DNA of 64,000 nucleotides from assembly GCA_051025295.1 (NCBI GenBank), contig JBMGJV010000012.1, one strand, 5' to 3'. Source of the stretch: KBS-83 sp051025295. GTDB taxonomy: Bacteria; Acidobacteriota; Terriglobia; Terriglobales; Acidobacteriaceae. Both the position numbers and the translations under genes were made by a program. The stretch's first letter is position 1, and each line of letters begins with the position of its first letter. Shown piece after piece: positions 60,901-64,000 of this stretch. A model generated the notes under the pieces. It searched no databases. It was given only the letters and a program-made list of their open reading frames with translations, and was not told where the DNA came from.

Positions 60901-62166
60901 TTACATGCGCTCGCGCGCCGCCCACAGGCCGAGTCCCGGGTTCGCTATATAGAAGACGTCTTCGTTCTCCACGTGATTCCATCCATGCTCCAGCCGCGCC
61001 GGATCGTAGCGCCGCAGCATCGCCTCCGGGTCGCCGTACGCAAAGCCCGCCTGCTCCACCTCATCGCGCTTCAGGTGTCCCGGGCACCACACAATGCGGA
61101 ACCGCCCCTCCGACGAGCCGTGGATCAAATGCGCCGCCGCGCTCAGGTCATGCGCCAGGTCGGGGTGCTGCTTCACGGCTTCGATGGTCGCCGCCGTGCC
61201 GTGGTACCCGTAGCGTCGGATCAGTCCATCGATGGTGCGATCCTCGCCGAACTCCTTCACGCCCGGCGCCACAATAATCAGTTCGCCGCCATCGGCCAGC
61301 GCCATCCGCGTCCGGTAGATCGCCTTGTTGCCCAGCCACGTGCTCTGAAACTCGTGCGGGTCCAGGTACACCACCACCTTGCGCAGCGGCTCCACATACT
61401 CGAAGTTCACTTCGACGCTCAGCTCGGCGGCACGCAGAAAGCAGCTCTCGTCATCGCCCACAAACAAGCCGCGCACCACCGTGCGGCCGTCCGCCGTTCG
61501 CCCGATCACGGTCAGCACGTAGACGATCGGCAGCGCGCCCAGGAAATGATCGGAGGCATAGTTCAGCACGCGCCGCACCGGGTTGTCGGCGCGCCCCATG
61601 ATGCGCTCCATCCCGTACACCGCGCCCAGGTAGTGGCTCCGGTTGATGCTGTCCGCGCCCCCCGTGCCCACCAGGATGTTCTTGTTGTAGTTCGCCATCC
61701 CGATCACTTCGTGCGGCACCACCTGGCCGATCGACAGGATCAGGTCGAACCCACCCTCCACCAGCAGGCGGTTCACCTGCGCCGGCCACGCGTAATCGAC
61801 CGCGCCCTCGGACTGCTCGCGTACGAACGACGCCGGCACCTCGCCCAGCGTCACGATGTCCGTGCGCCACCGGTGAACACGGAACAGCGACGGTGGCATA
61901 TCGCCGAACATGCGCCGCAACTGCTCCTCGCCCATCGCCGCATGCGTGCCCAGCGCGGGCATCACGCACCGCATCCGCTCGCCATAGTGCTGCCACGCCG
62001 CGCGCGTCAGGTCGCCGGCGCGGGAGTGGTAGCGGGTCTGGTCCGGCGGCACCGCGATCACGCGCTCGCGCGGGCCCAGCCGCTCCAGGCATCCAGTCAG
62101 CAGGGTCGCCAACTGCGCCGGGCTCAGCTCCGCGTCCACGCCACCCTCCGCCAGGTAAAGACTCAT
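60901..62166 (-). CDS. LarA-like nickel-pincer racemase/epimerase (DUF2088)
   Basis: 421 residues. Motifs of the LarA family are present: the substrate/cofactor loop VPPDQTRYHSRAG, a His in ALGTHAAM, a His and Lys in VPHEVIGMANYNKNILVG (the Lys matches the residue that holds the pincer cofactor), and INRSHYLG for the nickel-binding His. In LarA the pincer cofactor is made by LarB/C/E, none of which is nearby. It lies 58 bases after a hexuronate-type MFS gene and near a FadR-type regulator, so it may act on a sugar acid rather than lactate. Confidence 0.88.
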   Translation of the reverse strand: MSLYLAEGGVDAELSPAQLATLLTGCLERLGPRERVIAVPPDQTRYHSRAGDLTRAAWQHYGERMRCVMPALGTHAAMGEEQLRRMFGDMPPSLFRVHRWRTDIVTLGEVPASFVREQSEGAVDYAWPAQVNRLLVEGGFDLILSIGQVVPHEVIGMANYNKNILVGTGGADSINRSHYLGAVYGMERIMGRADNPVRRVLNYASDHFLGALPIVYVLTVIGRTADGRTVVRGLFVGDDESCFLRAAELSVEVNFEYVEPLRKVVVYLDPHEFQSTWLGNKAIYRTRMALADGGELIIVAPGVKEFGEDRTIDGLIRRYGYHGTAATIEAVKQHPDLAHDLSAAAHLIHGSSEGRFRIVWCPGHLKRDEVEQAGFAYGDPEAMLRRYDPARLEHGWNHVENEDVFYIANPGLGLWAARERM

Positions 62167-62224
62167 GCGGCGATCCTTCGTGTCAGCGGCTTCGCACTCT
62201 GCATAACGGCTTGGATGATCCGGC

Positions 62225-63544
62225 TCACGCGAGCTCCGCGCGCCGCAGTCCGGGCGCCAGTGTCGTCAACAGCAGCAGGCCCGTCAGGTACGCGCTCGCG
62301 GCAATCACAAACAGCGTCGCGTAGCTGCCCGTCACCTGCAGAATCCGCCCGATCAGCGCCGCAAACAGCACGCCCGCCGCCGAGCCGGCCGCCATCCCGA
62401 TCCCCACCACCGCCCCCACTGCGCGCTTGGGGAACATGTCCGATGCCGTCGTGAACAGGTTGGCCGACCAGCCCTGGTGCGCCGCCGTCGCCAGACCCAG
62501 CAGCAGCACCGCGGTCCACGCATTGTTCGTCCGTCCCGCGAAGAACACCGGCACCGCGCAGCAGGCGCACAGCAGCATCGCACGCAGCCGCGCCCGCTCG
62601 ATCCGCATCCCCGGCCGCGCAAACAGTGACGGCAGATAGCCGCCCCCGATACTTCCAGCCGCCGACAGGTTGTAGACCACGATCAGCGGCAGCCCCAGGT
62701 GCGCCAGCCCCAGGTGAAATCGCGCGTCCAGAAACTTCGGCATCCAGAACAGGTAGAAGTACCAGATCGGATCGGTCAGCAGCTTGGCCACTGCGAACGC
62801 CCACGTCTGCCGATGCCGCAGCAGCTCCGCCCACGACGTTCGTGCCGCGGCCGCCTCCTCGCCCTCCGGGTGCGTCACCGTCACTGCTTCTTGTACTGGC
62901 TCTTCTTCGATCAGCGCCAGCTCGGTCACCGAGACGCGCCTGTCCTCTTCGGGGCGGCGGTACTTCAAAAGCCACCACAGGATCCAGAGCAGGCTGAAGG
63001 TGCCGGTCGCCAGGAACGCAGGCCGCCAGCCGTAGTGCAGCGTGATCCACGGAATCGCCGCCGGGGCCAGAATGGCGCCGAGGTTCGCGCCCGAGTTGAA
63101 GATGCCCGTCGCCAGCGACCGCTCCCGCTGCGGAAACCACTCCGCCGTCGCCTTCACGGCAGCAGGGAAGTTGCCGCTCTCGCCCAGCCCGAGAAAGAAG
63201 CGCGCCACGCCGAAGCCGAACGCGGACCGCACCAGCGCATGCGACATCGCGGCCGCGCTCCACAGACCCATGATGACGACATAGCCGATGCGCGTGCCCA
63301 GCCGGTCCACCATCCGGCCCGCCACCACCAGCCCCAGCGCGTACGCCAGTTGAAACGCGCTGACAATGTAGCCGTACTGCTGCTCGTTCCAGCCGATCGA
63401 GTGCTGCAGCACCGGCGCCAGGATCGACAGCACCTGCCGGTCCATGTAGTTGATGGAGGTCGCGGCAAACAGCATGGCGCACACCGTCCAGCGCACCCGT
63501 GAGTGCGCCGGTCGTGTCCCGATCCCGATTGCCGGCGCTGCCAC
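62225..63544 (-). CDS. MFS transporter, ExuT/hexuronate (ACS) family
   Basis: 439 residues from GTG at 63544 with GGAGGA 6 bases upstream; longer versions start 12 codons earlier. Twelve membrane helices. The phrases SINYMDRQVLSILAPVL, GRMVDRLGTRIGYV, FFLGLGESGNFPAAVKATAEWFPQRERSLATGIFNSGANLGAI and SANLFTTASDMFPKRAVG are typical of anion:cation symporters for hexuronates or glucarate-like acids. Co-transcribed with the LarA-like gene. Substrate inferred only from family. Confidence 0.92.
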   Translation of the reverse strand: MAAPAIGIGTRPAHSRVRWTVCAMLFAATSINYMDRQVLSILAPVLQHSIGWNEQQYGYIVSAFQLAYALGLVVAGRMVDRLGTRIGYVVIMGLWSAAAMSHALVRSAFGFGVARFFLGLGESGNFPAAVKATAEWFPQRERSLATGIFNSGANLGAILAPAAIPWITLHYGWRPAFLATGTFSLLWILWWLLKYRRPEEDRRVSVTELALIEEEPVQEAVTVTHPEGEEAAAARTSWAELLRHRQTWAFAVAKLLTDPIWYFYLFWMPKFLDARFHLGLAHLGLPLIVVYNLSAAGSIGGGYLPSLFARPGMRIERARLRAMLLCACCAVPVFFAGRTNNAWTAVLLLGLATAAHQGWSANLFTTASDMFPKRAVGAVVGIGMAAGSAAGVLFAALIGRILQVTGSYATLFVIAASAYLTGLLLLTTLAPGLRRAELA

Positions 63545-63917
63545 TCGCACTCCTCCGCACTCGCACCGCTTCCGGTGCATTGCCTCGCGCTGCCGACACG
63601 TCCGCTTCTGCCGCAGCCGCTAGCGCACCTGTCAGACAGCTTGACGAGAGCAGGGTCGCAGTTTGCCCGTCCGGCTCAGCACACGTCAAGCCCCAGAGTT
63701 CCCCACGGAGCAGGAACCGTGCGCGGATGTGTCAGTAGAGGCCTGTTTGCGTACCAAATTGCGCATTTGCGCGAACAGTCCGCTCCGCGGCTCTATCTCA
63801 TGCAGGATGTTGAACTTAGGACGGCTTTCATCCGAAACTTCGCCCCCGGACCGCTCGCGCGAACACAGGCTCTGCGCACAGCTCTTGCGCCGCCGAAGGG
63901 CCGTATGTGATTGAAAA
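63545..63917. other. Intergenic region between FadR-type regulator and MFS gene
   Basis: 373 bases with no supported gene; short frames here look like codon shadows. AGGATG...CATCCG hairpin (63803-63833) lies in it. It probably contains the promoter and operator of the MFS-LarA operon, but no clear FadR-type site was found. Confidence 0.45.
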
Positions 63918-64000
63918 TCAATCCCGGGACAGCTCCGTATCCGCCAGAACACTCTGCACCCGGATCAGGTGCTGCCGCATGGCCGACCGCGCTCCCAGCG
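63918..64000 (-). CDS. C-terminal end of a FadR/GntR-family regulator (FCD domain), partial
   Basis: Only the last 27 codons are inside the window: ...LGARSAMRQHLIRVQSVLADTELSRD, stop at 63918-63920. The pattern AMRQHLxxV near the C-terminus is typical of FCD-domain (FadR-type) GntR regulators of sugar-acid genes. It lies upstream of the MFS-LarA operon on the same strand. The call rests on this short motif and the gene context. Confidence 0.55.
   Translation of the reverse strand, partial: LGARSAMRQHLIRVQSVLADTELSRD

Noticed and set aside
63686..63952. 88-codon minus-strand frame near the right end
   Set aside because: It overlaps the end of the FadR-type frame in another frame and shows no motif; the FadR-like C-terminus is better supported.

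Overview
The window looks like a chromosomal segment of an Acidobacteriota member, most likely class Terriglobia (Acidobacteriaceae-like). The reasons are its high G+C content, three very large TonB-dependent receptors with a carboxypeptidase-regulatory N-terminus (Oar type), a FecR/DUF6600-type protein, a PDZ-containing histidine kinase and many secreted Ala/Gly/Ser/Pro-rich proteins. This assignment rests on gene content only; there is no rRNA in the window. I saw no tRNA, rRNA, CRISPR array or prophage.

Layout. 1-5 kb: 3' part of a TonB receptor, a YdeI/DUF1905 protein and a secreted lactonase-type beta-propeller. 5-11 kb: a minus-strand operon of PDZ/GAF/PAS histidine kinase, NtrC-type sigma-54 activator, MlaE-type permease and MlaF-type ATPase. 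11.4-17.6 kb: stress and housekeeping genes, among them an alpha/beta hydrolase, a secreted protein made of nine 11-residue repeats, a PA2169-type four-helix bundle, an ArsR-glyoxalase operon and HtpX. 17.8-25 kb: two divergent TonB receptors. 25-30 kb: secreted or membrane proteins of uncertain function, including a dynamin-like protein with a degenerate P-loop. 30.6-36.8 kb: enolase, a DUF2059 protein, phosphoglycerate mutase, a degenerate E1-alpha-like protein and ArgJ. 36.9-42.4 kb: an ABC ATPase, a candidate structured RNA, a DIP1984 protein, a TetR/oxidoreductase pair, ThiG and RuvC. 42.5-48.8 kb: FecR-like protein, HxlR/azoreductase pair, a secreted zincin, RsmA and GlgA. 48.9-50.4 kb: three Cys-rich products (zinc-binding protein, metallothionein, response regulator with a zinc ribbon). 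50.4-60.8 kb: an amino-acid permease, a GT39-type enzyme, a frameshifted YciI gene, a deleted IS1-like element, a GH16 glucanase, an aldo/keto reductase, UvrC, an OmpA-type lipoprotein and a Ser/Gly-rich protein. 60.9-64 kb: a LarA-like racemase, a hexuronate-type MFS transporter and the 3' end of a FadR-type regulator.

How they may work together. The most interesting pattern is regulatory. Four GG-N10-GC elements resembling sigma-54 promoters sit in front of the kinase operon, in front of both divergent TonB receptors and in front of the OmpA-type lipoprotein; two of them agree at 15 of 17 positions. With an NtrC-type activator and MlaFE genes in the same window, this suggests a sigma-54-controlled envelope regulon. 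That is inference and needs genome-wide motif testing. Other highlights are the synuclein-like 11-mer repeat protein, the deleted IS1-like element with intact ends and target duplication, and the candidate small RNA.

Start codons were chosen by Shine-Dalgarno spacing and homologue-like N-termini, so several (TTG or GTG) differ from the longest possible reading frame.
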